A model generated the notes under the pieces. The model had not been told where the DNA came from. It did no database searches and saw nothing but the letters and a program-made list of their open reading frames with translations. From positions 1,011,613 to 1,075,612 of the forward strand of contig NZ_JH992923.1 of the NCBI RefSeq assembly GCF_000315425.1: 64,000 nucleotides of DNA. The letters run 5' to 3'. Below are positions 52,810 through 62,515 of the stretch, in pieces (the first letter of the stretch is position 1; every line of letters begins with the position of its first letter). The translations under genes were made by a program, and so were the position numbers. The DNA is from Massilia timonae CCUG 45783. GTDB lineage: Bacteria; Pseudomonadota; Gammaproteobacteria; Burkholderiales; Burkholderiaceae_D.

Positions 52810-55170
52810 ATGACTGACCCTTTGATCCAGCCAATGAAATCACAACCAGATCGTTTTGCCCTGCCGTTCATTCGTCGCAGCTTGATCGGCGCGGCCGTGC
52901 TGGCCATGTGCGCCGGACCTGCGCTGGCCGTCAACCCGTTCGTCGTCAAGGATATCCGGGTCGAAGGCATCCAGCGGACGGAAGCAGGCACCGTGTTCAG
53001 CTATCTGCCGGTGCGCGTGGGCGAGACCTTCGACGACGCCAAGGCCTCGAGCGCGATCAAGGCGTTGTACGCCACCGGCTTCTTCAAGGACATCCGCCTC
53101 GAGGAAGAAAACGGCGTGCTGGTGGTGCTGGTCGAGGAACGCCCGGCGATTTCGTCGGTCGATTTCACCGGCACCAAGGAATTCGAAAAAGACATGCTGG
53201 TCAAGGCGCTGTCCGAGATCGGCGTGGCCCAGACCCGCATCTTCGACAAGGCCTCGGTCGACCGCGCAGAGCAGGAGCTCAAGCGTCAATATCTGTCGCA
53301 CGGCCTGTACGGCGTGAAGATCACCACCACCGTGACGCCGATCGAACGCAACCGCGTGACGATCATGTTCAACGTCGACGAGGGCGAGGTCGCCAAGATC
53401 AAGGGCATCAACATCATCGGCAACAAGGCCTTCAGCGACAAGCAGCTGCGCCAGCTGCTCGAACTGCGCCCTTCGGGCTGGTTCACCTGGTACTCGAAGG
53501 CCGACCAGTATTCCAAGCAAAAGCTGACAGGGGACCTGGAAACCATCAAGTCCTGGTACCTGAACCACGGCTACCTGGAAGCCAACGTCGAATCGACCCA
53601 GGTCTCGATCACCCCCGATAAACGCGACATCTACCTGACCCTCAACATCACCGAGGGCGAGCAGTACACCGTCTCGAGCGTCAAGCTCGAGGGCGAGATG
53701 TTCGGCCGCGAAGAGGAGCTCAAGGAGCTGATCGTGCTCCAGCCGGGCAAGACCTATGTCGGCGACCTGCAGGAAGCGACCAACAAGCTGATCGCCGATC
53801 GCCTCGGCACCTTCGGCTACGCCTTCGCCAACGTGACGGCGAACCCGGAACTGAACCGCGAGAAGCGCGAAGTCGCGTTCACCTTCTTCGTCGATCCGGG
53901 CAAGCGCGCCTACGTGCGCCACATGAACATCTCGGGCAACACCGTCACCCGCGACGAAGTGATCCGCCGCGAATTCCGCCAGTTCGAAAGCTCGTGGTAC
54001 GACGCCAATCGCGTAAAGCTGTCGCGCGACCGCGTCGACCGCCTCGGCTACTTCAAGGACGTGAAGGTCGAGACCCCGGAGTCGCCGGGCACCTCGGACC
54101 AGGTGGACGTGAACATCGCGGTCGAAGAAAAACCGACCGGTAACTTCATGATCGGCGGCGCCTTCTCGCAGTCCGAGAAGTTCACCTTCACCGCGTCGAT
54201 CTCGCAGGCCAACTTCGCCGGCAGCGGCAACACGGTCGGCATCGAACTGAACACCAGCAAGTACAACCGCACGATCGCGTTCTCGCAGACCAATCCGTAC
54301 TTCACGGACGACGGCATCTCGCGCGCGTTCTCGCTGTACCTGCGCACCTCGCGTCCGCCGGCGCTGAACATCGGTTCGTATACCGTGCGCCAGATGGGCG
54401 GCAACCTGACCTTCGGCGTGCCGTTCTCCGAATCCGACACCGTCTACTTCGGCGCCGGCCTGGAACGCACCGAGCTGGAAACCGACCTGACCTCGCCGAC
54501 GATCTACCAGACCTTCGTGCGCCAGAACGGCGGCCCGGAGAGCGGCATCGGCAAGGCCACCACCAACGCGATCCCGCTGACCGCGGCCTGGGGCCGCGAC
54601 ACCCGCGACAGCGCGGTGACCCCGACCCGCGGCCGCTTCCAGCGCGCCAACTTCGAGATCGACGCCATCGGCGACGCCAAGTACTACCGGATGGTCTACG
54701 AGCACCAGTGGTGGAAGCCGCTGACCCGCTGGATGACCCTGGCCCTGCGCGGCGAGTTCGATTACGGCAAGGGCATCGGCGGCAGCGCCTACCCGGTGTT
54801 CAAGAACTTCTATGCGGGCGGCATCGGTTCGGTGCGCGGCTACGAGAGCTCGTCGCTGGGCGTGGTCGATCCGCGCTACTACGACGCGATCGGCGGCTCC
54901 AAGCGCATCATCGGCAATGCCGAGCTGCAGTTCCCGTTCCCGGGCAGCGGCACCGACCGCAGCCTGCGCTGGTTCACCTTTGTCGACGGCGGCCAGGTGT
55001 TCCAGGAAGACGCGAAGATCCGCTACGACGAGTTCCGCTACTCGGCCGGTATCGGCCTGTCCTGGATTTCGCCGGTCGGTCCGCTCAAGTTGAGTTATGC
55101 TAAGCCGCTGAATTCGCTGCCGGGCGACCGCCTGGAGCGCTTCCAGTTCCAGATGGGCACCGGCTTCTAA
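52810..55170 (+). CDS. bamA: Outer membrane protein assembly factor BamA
   Basis: The 786-residue Omp85 protein has a signal peptide (SLIGAAVLAMCAGPALA), then five POTRA domains (about 45-440; the first begins FVVKDIRVEGIQRTEAG) and a 16-strand barrel. In the barrel, FYAGGIGSVRGYESSSLG is the conserved VRGF/Y loop-6 motif. It ends in Phe, the outer-membrane barrel signature. It folds outer-membrane proteins. Two starts are possible: ATG 52810 and ATG 52834 (MKSQPDRFALPF); neither has a good ribosome-binding site, and the second gives a more typical signal peptide. Confidence 0.97.
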   Translation: MTDPLIQPMKSQPDRFALPFIRRSLIGAAVLAMCAGPALAVNPFVVKDIRVEGIQRTEAGTVFSYLPVRVGETFDDAKASSAIKALYATGFFKDIRLEEENGVLVVLVEERPAISSVDFTGTKEFEKDMLVKALSEIGVAQTRIFDKASVDRAEQELKRQYLSHGLYGVKITTTVTPIERNRVTIMFNVDEGEVAKIKGINIIGNKAFSDKQLRQLLELRPSGWFTWYSKADQYSKQKLTGDLETIKSWYLNHGYLEANVESTQVSITPDKRDIYLTLNITEGEQYTVSSVKLEGEMFGREEELKELIVLQPGKTYVGDLQEATNKLIADRLGTFGYAFANVTANPELNREKREVAFTFFVDPGKRAYVRHMNISGNTVTRDEVIRREFRQFESSWYDANRVKLSRDRVDRLGYFKDVKVETPESPGTSDQVDVNIAVEEKPTGNFMIGGAFSQSEKFTFTASISQANFAGSGNTVGIELNTSKYNRTIAFSQTNPYFTDDGISRAFSLYLRTSRPPALNIGSYTVRQMGGNLTFGVPFSESDTVYFGAGLERTELETDLTSPTIYQTFVRQNGGPESGIGKATTNAIPLTAAWGRDTRDSAVTPTRGRFQRANFEIDAIGDAKYYRMVYEHQWWKPLTRWMTLALRGEFDYGKGIGGSAYPVFKNFYAGGIGSVRGYESSSLGVVDPRYYDAIGGSKRIIGNAELQFPFPGSGTDRSLRWFTFVDGGQVFQEDAKIRYDEFRYSAGIGLSWISPVGPLKLSYAKPLNSLPGDRLERFQFQMGTGF

Positions 55171-55209
55171 GCGGCCCACGGCGACCCGAAGAACGATTGC
55201 GAGAGACTT

Positions 55210-55758
55210 ATGTTGAAAAATCTGATTGACTCGCTGCCTGGTGGACGCAGGTCCACGGTTCGACCCGCGCTTGGCGCCTCGCTGGTGCTGGCCGCGCTGT
55301 GCGCCGCGCCGCTGGCGCAGGCGCAGGCGAACAGCCGCATCGGCTTCGTCTACACCGAGCGCCTGATGACCGACTCCAAGATGGCCAAGGCGGCCGACGC
55401 CAAGCTGGCCGCCGAGTTCTCGAAGCGCCAGAAGGCGGTCGAGGAGATGGTCGGCAAGTACAAGCAGACGTCCGAGAAGTTCGACGCCGAAGCGGCGGGC
55501 CTGAATGAGCTGGACCGCACGCGCCGCGCGCGCGAGCTGTACAACATGCAGAAGGACGTCGAGCGCATGCAGCGCGAGTTCCAGGAAGACCTGCAACAAC
55601 GCAAGAACGAAGAGCGCGCCGCGATCGCGCAAAAGGCCTACAAGCTGGTCGAGCAGGTCGCGGAACAGGAAAAGCTCGACGCCGTGCTGGTCGAGGCGGC
55701 GTGGGTCAGCCCGCGCGTGGACATCACCGACAAGATTCTCAAGCTGCTCGACAAGTAA
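55210..55758 (+). CDS. skp: Periplasmic chaperone Skp/OmpH
   Basis: The 182-residue protein has an N-terminal export signal ([23 protein letters not shown]), then [12 protein letters not shown], the usual OmpH strand. Long helical arms follow (about 70-150, highly charged: [36 protein letters not shown]), and [17 protein letters not shown] ends the protein. Skp carries unfolded outer-membrane proteins to BamA, the gene just upstream. Confidence 0.94.
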   Translation: MLKNLIDSLPGGRRSTVRPALGASLVLAALCAAPLAQAQANSRIGFVYTERLMTDSKMAKAADAKLAAEFSKRQKAVEEMVGKYKQTSEKFDAEAAGLNELDRTRRARELYNMQKDVERMQREFQEDLQQRKNEERAAIAQKAYKLVEQVAEQEKLDAVLVEAAWVSPRVDITDKILKLLDK

Positions 55759-55795
55759 AGCAGCAACGATTTTGACTCACACTGGAAAGACCGAG

Positions 55796-56845
55796 ATGGG
55801 CATTCGACTGGGCGATTTGGTCGAGCGCTTCGGCGGACAGCTGGTGGGCGACGCGGACCTCGAGGTCCAGGCGATCGCCCCCCTGGACAGCGCCGGCGCT
55901 TCGCACATCAGCTTCCTCAGCAACAGCAAGCTGCGCGCGCTGGCCGCGCAAAGCCAGGCGGCGGCCTTGATCCTGTCGCCGCTGGACGATCCGACGGTGG
56001 CCGCGACCTATGAAGGCGCGCGCATCGTCACCACCAACCCTTACGCCTACTTCGCCCGCGCGGCGCAGTATTTCGTGTCGCTCACCGAGCAGGCGCCGGC
56101 GCCCGGCATCCATCCGAGCGCCGTGGTCGACCCCGGCGCCACGGTCGATCCGACCGCCCACGTCGGGCCGCACGTGACGATCGAGGCGGGCGCCATCATT
56201 GGCGCCCACGCCGTGATCGACGCCGGCTGTTTCATCGGGCGCGAGGCCACGATCGGCGAGCATACGCACCTGTTCGCGAACGTGACCTTCCATGCGCGCT
56301 GCCGCATTGGCAAGCGCGGCATCCTGCATTCGGGCGCGGTGATCGGCACCGACGGCTTCGGCTTCGCCGTCGAAGCCGGCGCCTACATCAAGATCCCGCA
56401 GACCGGCCGCGTGCTGATCGGCGACGACGTCGACATCGGCGCCAACACCACGATCGACCGCGGCGCGCTGGACGACACCGTGATCGAAGACGGCGTCAAG
56501 CTCGACAACCAGATCCAGATCGGCCACAACTGCCGCATCGGCGCGCACACCGCGATGGCCGGCTGCGTCGGCGTGGCCGGCAGCGCCAAGATCGGCAGCC
56601 GCTGCACCTTCGGCGGCGCCGCCATGGTGCTGGGCCACCTGGAAATCGCCGACAACGTCCATATTTCCTCGGGCAGCATGGTGTCGCGCTCGGTCCTCGA
56701 ACCGGGCCAGTACACCGGCTTCTACCCCTTGGCCAAGAACGCCGAATGGGAACGCAGCGCGGCGATCGTGCGCAATCTCGATTCGATGCGCGCCAAGATC
56801 CGGAACCTCGAGAAAACCATCAGAAACCTGACAGAAGAAAAATGA
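55796..56845 (+). CDS. lpxD: UDP-3-O-(3-hydroxyacyl)glucosamine N-acyltransferase
   Basis: The 349-residue enzyme performs the third step of lipid A synthesis. An N-terminal uridine-binding domain ([28 protein letters not shown]) is followed by a left-handed beta-helix of hexapeptide repeats ([49 protein letters not shown], containing the catalytic His) and a C-terminal helix. Its TGA overlaps the fabZ ATG (ATGA at 56842). Confidence 0.97.
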   Translation: MGIRLGDLVERFGGQLVGDADLEVQAIAPLDSAGASHISFLSNSKLRALAAQSQAAALILSPLDDPTVAATYEGARIVTTNPYAYFARAAQYFVSLTEQAPAPGIHPSAVVDPGATVDPTAHVGPHVTIEAGAIIGAHAVIDAGCFIGREATIGEHTHLFANVTFHARCRIGKRGILHSGAVIGTDGFGFAVEAGAYIKIPQTGRVLIGDDVDIGANTTIDRGALDDTVIEDGVKLDNQIQIGHNCRIGAHTAMAGCVGVAGSAKIGSRCTFGGAAMVLGHLEIADNVHISSGSMVSRSVLEPGQYTGFYPLAKNAEWERSAAIVRNLDSMRAKIRNLEKTIRNLTEEK

Positions 56846-57339
56846 CCACTCCAGAACTCAAGACCCTCGACATCACCCAGATCAAGGAATACCTGCCGCA
56901 CCGCTATCCGCTGCTGCTGGTCGACCGCGTGCTGGACGTCGAACTGGGCAAGCGCATCGTCGCGATCAAGAACGTCACCGTCAACGAAGAGTTCTTCAAC
57001 GGCCACTTCCCGCACAAGCCAGTGATGCCGGGCGTCCTGATGATCGAAGCGATGGCGCAGACCGCGGCCATCCTGTCGTTCATGACCATGAACGTCAAGC
57101 CGGACGAAAACTCGGTGGTGTATTTCGTCGGCATCGACAACGCCCGCTTCAAGCGTCCGGTCGAGCCGGGCGACCAGCTGCGCATGGAAATCGAGATCCT
57201 GCGCGTCGCGCGCGGCATCTGGAAGTACAAGGCGGTGGCGACGGTCGACGGCAAGGTGGCGGTCGAGGGCGAGCTGATGTGCACCATCCGCGGCGCCGCC
57301 GAAGCCACCATGAAGGGCCCGGAAGGCGCGGCGCAGTAA
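56842..57339 (+). CDS. fabZ: 3-hydroxyacyl-ACP dehydratase FabZ
   Basis: The 165-residue hotdog-fold dehydratase of fatty acid elongation has [14 protein letters not shown]. The catalytic His is in [22 protein letters not shown] (His and Glu), and [15 protein letters not shown] follows. The start is fixed by the overlap with lpxD and by the family N-terminus. It sits among lipid A genes because FabZ and LpxA/LpxD compete for 3-hydroxyacyl-ACP. Confidence 0.97.
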   Translation: MTTPELKTLDITQIKEYLPHRYPLLLVDRVLDVELGKRIVAIKNVTVNEEFFNGHFPHKPVMPGVLMIEAMAQTAAILSFMTMNVKPDENSVVYFVGIDNARFKRPVEPGDQLRMEIEILRVARGIWKYKAVATVDGKVAVEGELMCTIRGAAEATMKGPEGAAQ

Positions 57340-57353
57340 GACAGGAGCACCAG

Positions 57354-58142
57354 ATGAGCAAAATCCATTCGACCGCGATCGTCGATCCGAAGGCGGAGCT
57401 GGACAGCTCGGTCGAGGTCGGCCCGTATTCGATCATCGGGCCGAATGTGCGCATCGACGCCGGCACCGTGGTCGGCCCGCACGTGGTCATCGAGGGCCAT
57501 ACCACGATCGGCCGGGACAACAAGTTCTTCCAGTTCTGCTCGATCGGCGGCGCGCCGCAGGACAAGAAGTGGAACGGCGAGCCGACCCGCCTCGAAGTGG
57601 GCGACCGCAACACGGTGCGCGAGTTCGTCACCTTCAATCTGGGCACGGTCCAGGACGAAGGCGTCACGCGCGTCGGCAGCGACAACTGGATCTCGGCTTA
57701 CGTCCACGTGGCGCACGACTGCCAGGTGGGCAGCAACACGATCTTCTCTAACAACGCGCAGCTCGCGGGCCACGTGCAGGTGGGCGACTGGGCCATCCTG
57801 TCGGGCTACGCGGGCGTGCACCAGTTCTGCAAGATCGGCGCGCATGCCTTCATCGGCATGTACACGAGCCTGACCCAGGACGTGCCGCCCTACGTGCTCG
57901 TGTCCGGCAATCCGGCCGGCGCGCGCGGCGTGAACCTCGAGGGCCTCAAGCGCCGCGGCTTTACGCGCGAGCAGCTCGACGGCATCCGCAGCGCCTACAA
58001 GCTGCTGTACCGCTCGAACCTGACCCTGGAAGAGGCGAAAGCCGCGCTCCAGGCCGAGGAAGAGCGCCTGCCGGCGGCCAGCGCGGACATTCGCCTGCTG
58101 CGCGAATTCCTCGGCACCGCCACCCGTGGCATCGTCCGCTAA
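57354..58142 (+). CDS. lpxA: UDP-N-acetylglucosamine acyltransferase
   Basis: The 262-residue enzyme performs the first step of lipid A synthesis. A left-handed beta-helix of hexapeptide repeats starts at IHSTAIVDPKAELDSSVEVG. FSIGGAPQDKKW-type (FCSIGGAPQDKKWNGEPTRL) and the active-site HVAHDCQVGSNTI (catalytic His) are present, and a helical C-terminal domain follows. CAGGAGC lies upstream of the ATG. It is 14 bp after fabZ and 4 bp before lpxB. Confidence 0.98.
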   Translation: MSKIHSTAIVDPKAELDSSVEVGPYSIIGPNVRIDAGTVVGPHVVIEGHTTIGRDNKFFQFCSIGGAPQDKKWNGEPTRLEVGDRNTVREFVTFNLGTVQDEGVTRVGSDNWISAYVHVAHDCQVGSNTIFSNNAQLAGHVQVGDWAILSGYAGVHQFCKIGAHAFIGMYTSLTQDVPPYVLVSGNPAGARGVNLEGLKRRGFTREQLDGIRSAYKLLYRSNLTLEEAKAALQAEEERLPAASADIRLLREFLGTATRGIVR

Positions 58143-58146
58143 AAGC

Positions 58147-59310
58147 ATGAAGAACGACGTTTCGCTGGCGTTGGTGGCCGGCGAGGCGTCCGGCGACATG
58201 CTCGCCGCGCGCCTGCTGGCCGGGCTGCGCCCGCTGTTGCCCGATGCGCGCTTCCACGGCATCGGCGGGCCACGCATGATCGAGCAGGGCTTCGTGAGCG
58301 ACGTCCAGATGGACACGCTCACGGTTCGCGGCCTGTTCGAAGTCATTCCCCGCTATCCCGAACTGAAACGCATCCAGAACGGCTTGCGCGACCGTCTCCT
58401 GCGTGAAAGACCGGCCGCCTTCATCGGCGCCGACTATCCCGGCTTTAACCTCGGACTCGAAGAGCAGCTACGCGCGGCCGGCATCCCCACCGTCCACTTC
58501 ATCGGGCCGCAGATCTGGGCCTGGCGCGGCGGGCGGATCAAGAAGATCCAGCGCGCGGTCTCGCACATGCTGGTGATCTTCCCGTTCGAGGAAGCGATCT
58601 ACCGCGATGCCGGCGTGCCGGTGACGTATATCGGGCATCCGCTGGCCGAGACCATCCCGCTCGTTCCCGACGTCGCGGCGGCGCGGCGCGCGCTCGGCCT
58701 GAATCCGGATGCGCGCGTGGTGACGGTGATGCCGGGCAGCCGCATGGGCGAGCTGAAATACCTGGCCGAACCCTTCATTCGCGCCGTCAAGCTCCTGGGC
58801 GCGCGCGACCCCGGCTTGACCTTCGTGGTGCCGATGGTCGGCGAACGCCAGCGCGCCTACTTCGACGAGCTCGTGGTCAAGGCGGGCTTGCAGGACGTCG
58901 AGCTGCAGGTGACCGCCGCCGGCTCGCACACGGCGATCGCCGCCGCCGACGCGGTGCTGGTCGCTTCCGGCACCGCGACCCTGGAGGTGGCGCTGTTCAA
59001 GAAGCCGATGGTGATCGCGTATAAAGTGATGGCGGCGTCGTACGCGATCATGCGCCACATGGGCTACCAGCCCTGGATCGGCCTGCCGAACATCCTGGCG
59101 CGCGAGTTCCTGGTGCCGGAACTGATCCAGCATGCGGCCACGCCCGAAGCGATGGCCGACGCCGTGTGGGCCCAGCTGCAGAATGCGGCCGGACGCGAAC
59201 GGCTGGCCGGCCGCTTCCTGGAGATGCACCACAGCCTGCTGCGCGACAGCGCGCGCGCGAGCGCCGAAGCGGTGCTCGGCGTCATTGGACGAGGCCACAA
59301 GGCCGCCTGA
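58147..59310 (+). CDS. lpxB: Lipid-A-disaccharide synthase
   Basis: The 387-residue GT19 glycosyltransferase joins UDP-diacylglucosamine and lipid X. Conserved blocks are LVAGEASGDMLAARL, FHGIGGPRMIEQGF, GADYPGFNLGLEEQLRAAGI, FIGPQIWAWR, FPFEEAIYRDAGVPVTYIGHPL, LPGSR-type MPGSRMGELKYL and VASGTATLEVALFKKPMVIAY. ATG 58147 is favoured; a GTG at 58126 would overlap lpxA. Confidence 0.97.
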   Translation: MKNDVSLALVAGEASGDMLAARLLAGLRPLLPDARFHGIGGPRMIEQGFVSDVQMDTLTVRGLFEVIPRYPELKRIQNGLRDRLLRERPAAFIGADYPGFNLGLEEQLRAAGIPTVHFIGPQIWAWRGGRIKKIQRAVSHMLVIFPFEEAIYRDAGVPVTYIGHPLAETIPLVPDVAAARRALGLNPDARVVTVMPGSRMGELKYLAEPFIRAVKLLGARDPGLTFVVPMVGERQRAYFDELVVKAGLQDVELQVTAAGSHTAIAAADAVLVASGTATLEVALFKKPMVIAYKVMAASYAIMRHMGYQPWIGLPNILAREFLVPELIQHAATPEAMADAVWAQLQNAAGRERLAGRFLEMHHSLLRDSARASAEAVLGVIGRGHKAA

Positions 59311-59316
59311 ATCGAA

Positions 59317-59988
59317 ATGAGAAAGAAGAAAGTCAATCTGTATCCCGGGCTGCCGCCCAGGCTCCGGCCGTTCACCGAGCTCGATATCGTGTGTGGCGTC
59401 GACGAGGCCGGACGTGGTCCGCTGGCCGGGCCGGTGTTCGCCGCCGCCGTGATCCTCGATCCGCTGCGGCCGATCGAGGGCCTGCGCGATTCAAAAAAGC
59501 TGAGCGAGGCGCGGCGCGACGAGCTCGCGCCCCTGATCCGCGAGCATGCGCTGGCCTGGGCCATCGCCGAATGCTCGTGCGAAGAGATCGACAGCATCAA
59601 CATCCTGCAGGCGACCATGCTGGCGATGCGGCGCGCGGTGGAAGCGCTGCAGACGGCGCCCACCCTGGCCCTGATCGATGGCAACCGCTGCCCGCAGATG
59701 GACGTGCGCGCGCATGCGATCGTGGAGGGCGACGACAAGGTCAACGCCATCTCGGCCGCCTCGATCCTGGCCAAGACGGCGCGCGACGCGGCGCTGGTGC
59801 GCCTGCACGACCTTTACCCGCAATACGGCTTCGACCAGCACAAGGGTTACGGCACGCCGCTGCACCTGGAGCGCCTGCGCCTGCACGGTCCGTCGCCGGC
59901 GCACCGCCGTTCGTTCGCGCCGGTGCGCAACCTGTTGCAGGTCGACCTGTTTGCTGAACTCAGTGGCCAGATGATTGAAACGGCATGA
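59317..59988 (+). CDS. rnhB: Ribonuclease HII
   Basis: The 223-residue enzyme removes ribonucleotides from DNA and RNA-DNA hybrids. The acidic site is assembled from [16 protein letters not shown] (Asp-Glu), [10 protein letters not shown] and [48 protein letters not shown] is the C-terminal signature. It begins 6 bp after lpxB, and its TGA overlaps the ATG of the next gene. Confidence 0.97.
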   Translation: MRKKKVNLYPGLPPRLRPFTELDIVCGVDEAGRGPLAGPVFAAAVILDPLRPIEGLRDSKKLSEARRDELAPLIREHALAWAIAECSCEEIDSINILQATMLAMRRAVEALQTAPTLALIDGNRCPQMDVRAHAIVEGDDKVNAISAASILAKTARDAALVRLHDLYPQYGFDQHKGYGTPLHLERLRLHGPSPAHRRSFAPVRNLLQVDLFAELSGQMIETA

Positions 59989-60770
59989 AGACCATCACCT
60001 CGCGCGACAACGCGTTCTACAAAGACCTGAAAAGCCTGGCCACCAGCTCGCAGGCGCGGCGCAAGGCGGGGCAAAGCCTGCTCGACGGCGTGCACCTGTG
60101 CCAGAGCTGGCTCGACCTGCGCGGCGCCCCGCGCCACTGCGTGGTGTCGGAAGGCGCGCTCGGCAACCACGAAGTGCAGGCCATCGTCGCGCGCTGCGAG
60201 GCGTTGCATGCGCCGGTGACAGCGCTGCCCGACGCGCTGTTCAACGCGGTCAGCCAGGTCGAACACGGCGTGCACCTGCTGTTCGTGATCGATTCGGCGC
60301 AGCCGTCCGCGGCGCCGGCCCTGGTGGGGCCGAGCGTGCTGCTGGACGGCGTGCAGGATCCGGGCAATGTCGGCTCGATCCTGCGCAGTGCGGCGGCGGC
60401 CGGCATCAAGCAGGTCTACTGCAGTCCCGGCACCGCTTTCTGCTGGTCGCCGAAGGTGCTGCGCGCCGCAATGGGCGCGCACTTCGTGCTGGAGATTTTC
60501 GAACAGATCGAGCTGGCGCCGCTGGTGCAAGGCGCGAAGGTGCCGGTGCTGGCCACCAGCGGTTATGCGGCCGAGCGCCTGTACGCGATGGACCTGACCC
60601 AGCCGGTGGCCTGGGTGCTGGGTCACGAAGGGCAGGGCGTGTCGGACGAATTGCTGAAGCTCGCCACGCACCGGGTCGCGGTGCCGCATGCGGGCCAGGT
60701 CGAGTCGCTCAACGTCGCCGCCTGCGCCGCCGTGTGTTTCTTCGAAGGGCTGCGCCAGCAGCAGATGTAG
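59985..60770 (+). CDS. TrmH/SpoU family RNA 2'-O-methyltransferase
   Basis: The 261-residue protein has an N-terminal substrate-binding part ([23 protein letters not shown]) and a SPOUT knot. Motif 1 is [22 protein letters not shown], motif 2 [17 protein letters not shown] and motif 3 [24 protein letters not shown]. It binds SAM and probably methylates 23S rRNA or a tRNA; the target cannot be assigned. It is coupled to rnhB (ATGA overlap) and ends the envelope/translation gene run. The 245 bp that follow hold nothing I could identify. Confidence 0.92.
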   Translation: MKTITSRDNAFYKDLKSLATSSQARRKAGQSLLDGVHLCQSWLDLRGAPRHCVVSEGALGNHEVQAIVARCEALHAPVTALPDALFNAVSQVEHGVHLLFVIDSAQPSAAPALVGPSVLLDGVQDPGNVGSILRSAAAAGIKQVYCSPGTAFCWSPKVLRAAMGAHFVLEIFEQIELAPLVQGAKVPVLATSGYAAERLYAMDLTQPVAWVLGHEGQGVSDELLKLATHRVAVPHAGQVESLNVAACAAVCFFEGLRQQQM

Positions 60771-61015
60771 GAGCCTGTTCCGGCAGGTGGGAGTCGCTCC
60801 TGACGCGCCTGGCGGGCGTGTGCCGCGTTGCTCGTCGCGCGGTGGCAAACCCGTGGCGCCGCCATGCGGCCTCCTCGCGCCTTGCCCACGCCAGCCATGC
60901 ATCGCCTACGCGCATGTCGCCATGAGCTTCCCCCCCCACCTACCAGAATAGGCTCGAGGGTATGGACGGTTTCCCTCGCATCGCGTAGGCTGGCGGCTGG
61001 GAAACTGGAGCAACG

Positions 61016-62212
61016 ATGGACATCGCGCATTTGCATTTTTTGGTGGCACAAGCCGACCCGGCCCAGCGCAGGGCGCTGGTGGACTTGCTGGGCCAGCTCG
61101 GCGCCAGCCGCGTCACCGACGTGCCGGACGGGCATCTCGCGCTGCAGACCCTGGAGGCCGGCCTGGCGCCGGCGGTGAACGTCGCCATCGTCGATCTCGC
61201 GCTGCCGGGCATGGATGGGCTGGAGCTGATCCGCCGCCTGGGCCAGATCCAGGTCCCCGCGCGGCTGGTGGTGACGGGGGCGCAGCCCGCCGACCTGCTG
61301 TTCTCGGTCGAGACCCTGGCCGAGGCCTATGGCGTCGAGCTGCTGGGCGTGATCGCCAGGCCGGTCAGCGCCGCCAAGCTCAAGCCGCTGCTCGACAACT
61401 ACTCCCCGCTGGCGCGGCCACCGCGCAAGCCGGGCCGGCCGCGCTTCACGTTCCAGCAGATCGGCATCGGCCTGCAGAAGCGCCAGTTCGAGCCTTTCTT
61501 CCAGCCGAAGATCGAGCTCGCGACCGGCCAGGTGAAAGGCCTGGAAGCCTTCGCGCGCTGGCGCCATCCCGAGCATGGCGTGCTGGGGCCGGCATCGTTC
61601 ATGGAAGCGCTGGAAGAGAGCGGCCGCATCGACTTCCTGGACTGGAGCATGATCGAGCTGTCGGTGGAGCGCTGCCGCTGGTTCCAGGAGCAGGGCATCC
61701 CGGTCCCGATCTCGCTGAACATCGCCCCCGAAACGCTGGCCCATCCGGCCTTCGTGCGTCAGATCGGCGCCGCGCTGGAGCGCCATAAAGTCCTGCCCGA
61801 CTACATCACCTTCGAGCTGCCCGAATCGTCGGTATTGAACACGAACCCCGATTTCATCGAACGCCTGGTGCGCCTGCGCATGATGGGCTTCGGCCTCGCC
61901 ATCGACGACTACGGCACGGGCCGCTCGAACCTGCAACTCCTGGCCCGCATCCCGTTCACCGAACTGAAAATCGACCGCAGCTTCGTCGACGGCGCCTCGA
62001 AACGCCGCCCTCTGGGCACGGTCCTGCGTTCGTGCCTGAACCTGGCCCACAGCCTGGATCGCATGTCGGTCGCGGTCGGTGTCGAAACCCGCCAAGACTG
62101 GGATTTCCTCCAAAGCCTCGGCTGCACCTACGCCCAGGGCTACCACATCGCCAACCCCATGGAAGCCACCGCCTTCCCCGCCTGGCTCGCCGACTGGCGC
62201 CAATTCTTCTAA
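61016..62212 (+). CDS. REC-EAL response regulator with degenerate active sites
   Basis: The 398-residue protein has a receiver (1-125) joined to an EAL domain (about 145-395), as in RocR. The receiver keeps Asp60 (VDLALPGMDG) and Thr87, but has Arg115 where receivers have Lys (IARP) and AQAD in place of the usual acidic pair. The EAL domain has EAF (177-179), Asn235, Glu267, Asp297-Asp298, Lys318 and Gln374. However, the EGVE motif reads VGVE, so Val354 replaces the proposed general-base Glu (RocR Glu352). It is probably a c-di-GMP-binding or signalling protein rather than a phosphodiesterase. No partner kinase is adjacent. Confidence 0.85.
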   Translation: MDIAHLHFLVAQADPAQRRALVDLLGQLGASRVTDVPDGHLALQTLEAGLAPAVNVAIVDLALPGMDGLELIRRLGQIQVPARLVVTGAQPADLLFSVETLAEAYGVELLGVIARPVSAAKLKPLLDNYSPLARPPRKPGRPRFTFQQIGIGLQKRQFEPFFQPKIELATGQVKGLEAFARWRHPEHGVLGPASFMEALEESGRIDFLDWSMIELSVERCRWFQEQGIPVPISLNIAPETLAHPAFVRQIGAALERHKVLPDYITFELPESSVLNTNPDFIERLVRLRMMGFGLAIDDYGTGRSNLQLLARIPFTELKIDRSFVDGASKRRPLGTVLRSCLNLAHSLDRMSVAVGVETRQDWDFLQSLGCTYAQGYHIANPMEATAFPAWLADWRQFF

Positions 62213-62232
62213 CCATCAATAGCCCAACAATT

Positions 62233-62386
62233 AGGGTCAGAATAGAATTTTTGAGCAATTTCCCAAATTCGGCCGGCAAATAAATAGGGTCGGAGTCGAA
62301 TTATTGGCCAATTACTCAGCGAATAATTAGGGTCGGAGTCGGATTGGCAGCTCAGCCGTCAATATTGTCAAACAATTCGACTCTGA
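62233..62386. repeat. Cluster of repeat units of the same family as at 3341-3580
   Basis: AGGGTCAGAATAGAATTTTTGAGCAA at 62233, AGGGTCGGAGTCGAATTATTGG at 62286 and AGGGTCGGAGTCGGATTGG at 62329 are direct copies. 62365-62386 (TTGTCAAACAATTCGACTCTGA) is an inverted copy truncated before its expected CCCT end. The core AGGGTCGGAGTCGAATT is identical to 3514-3530. It is AT-rich compared with the flanking gene. Confidence 0.75.
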
Positions 62387-62515
62387 GGTAGCCCGGGTTT
62401 GGTGGACATCCAGAATAGGAGACAATGGAGCCTATGGATGACACTAAGACCCCAGCTGCAAAGCGCACCATTCACACCAGCGACTTCAAGAAGCGTGCCG
62501 TCGCCAGACTCAAGC
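62387..62515 (+). mobile_element. 5' fragment of a probable IS3-family element
   Basis: The repeat copy stops abruptly after ACTCTGA at 62386. The sequence then changes to GGTAGCCCGGGTTTGGTGGA, which looks like an IS terminal segment, and leads into a transposase-OrfA-like start at 62434. The element is interrupted at 62515/62516 by the Tn5-like IS; its remainder should lie beyond the right edge. Family assignment rests on the short N-terminal peptide only. Confidence 0.5.
62434..62515 (+). pseudogene. Truncated IS3-type transposase OrfA (N-terminal ~27 residues)
   Basis: The ATG at 62434 opens MDDTKTPAAKRTIHTSDF followed by KKRAVARLK. This is typical of IS3-family OrfA helix-turn-helix N-termini (basic start, then T.xFK..AV..L). 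Homology ends where the inverted repeat CACCTCGTTATAC begins; continued translation reads through IS sequence to a stop at about 62560. It is interrupted by insertion, not by point mutation. Confidence 0.55.

Noticed and set aside
60771..61015. Possible small gene or RNA between the TrmH-family gene and the REC-EAL gene
   Set aside because: Only short GC-rich frames without ribosome-binding sites or recognisable motifs were found, and no convincing hairpin with a T-tract.
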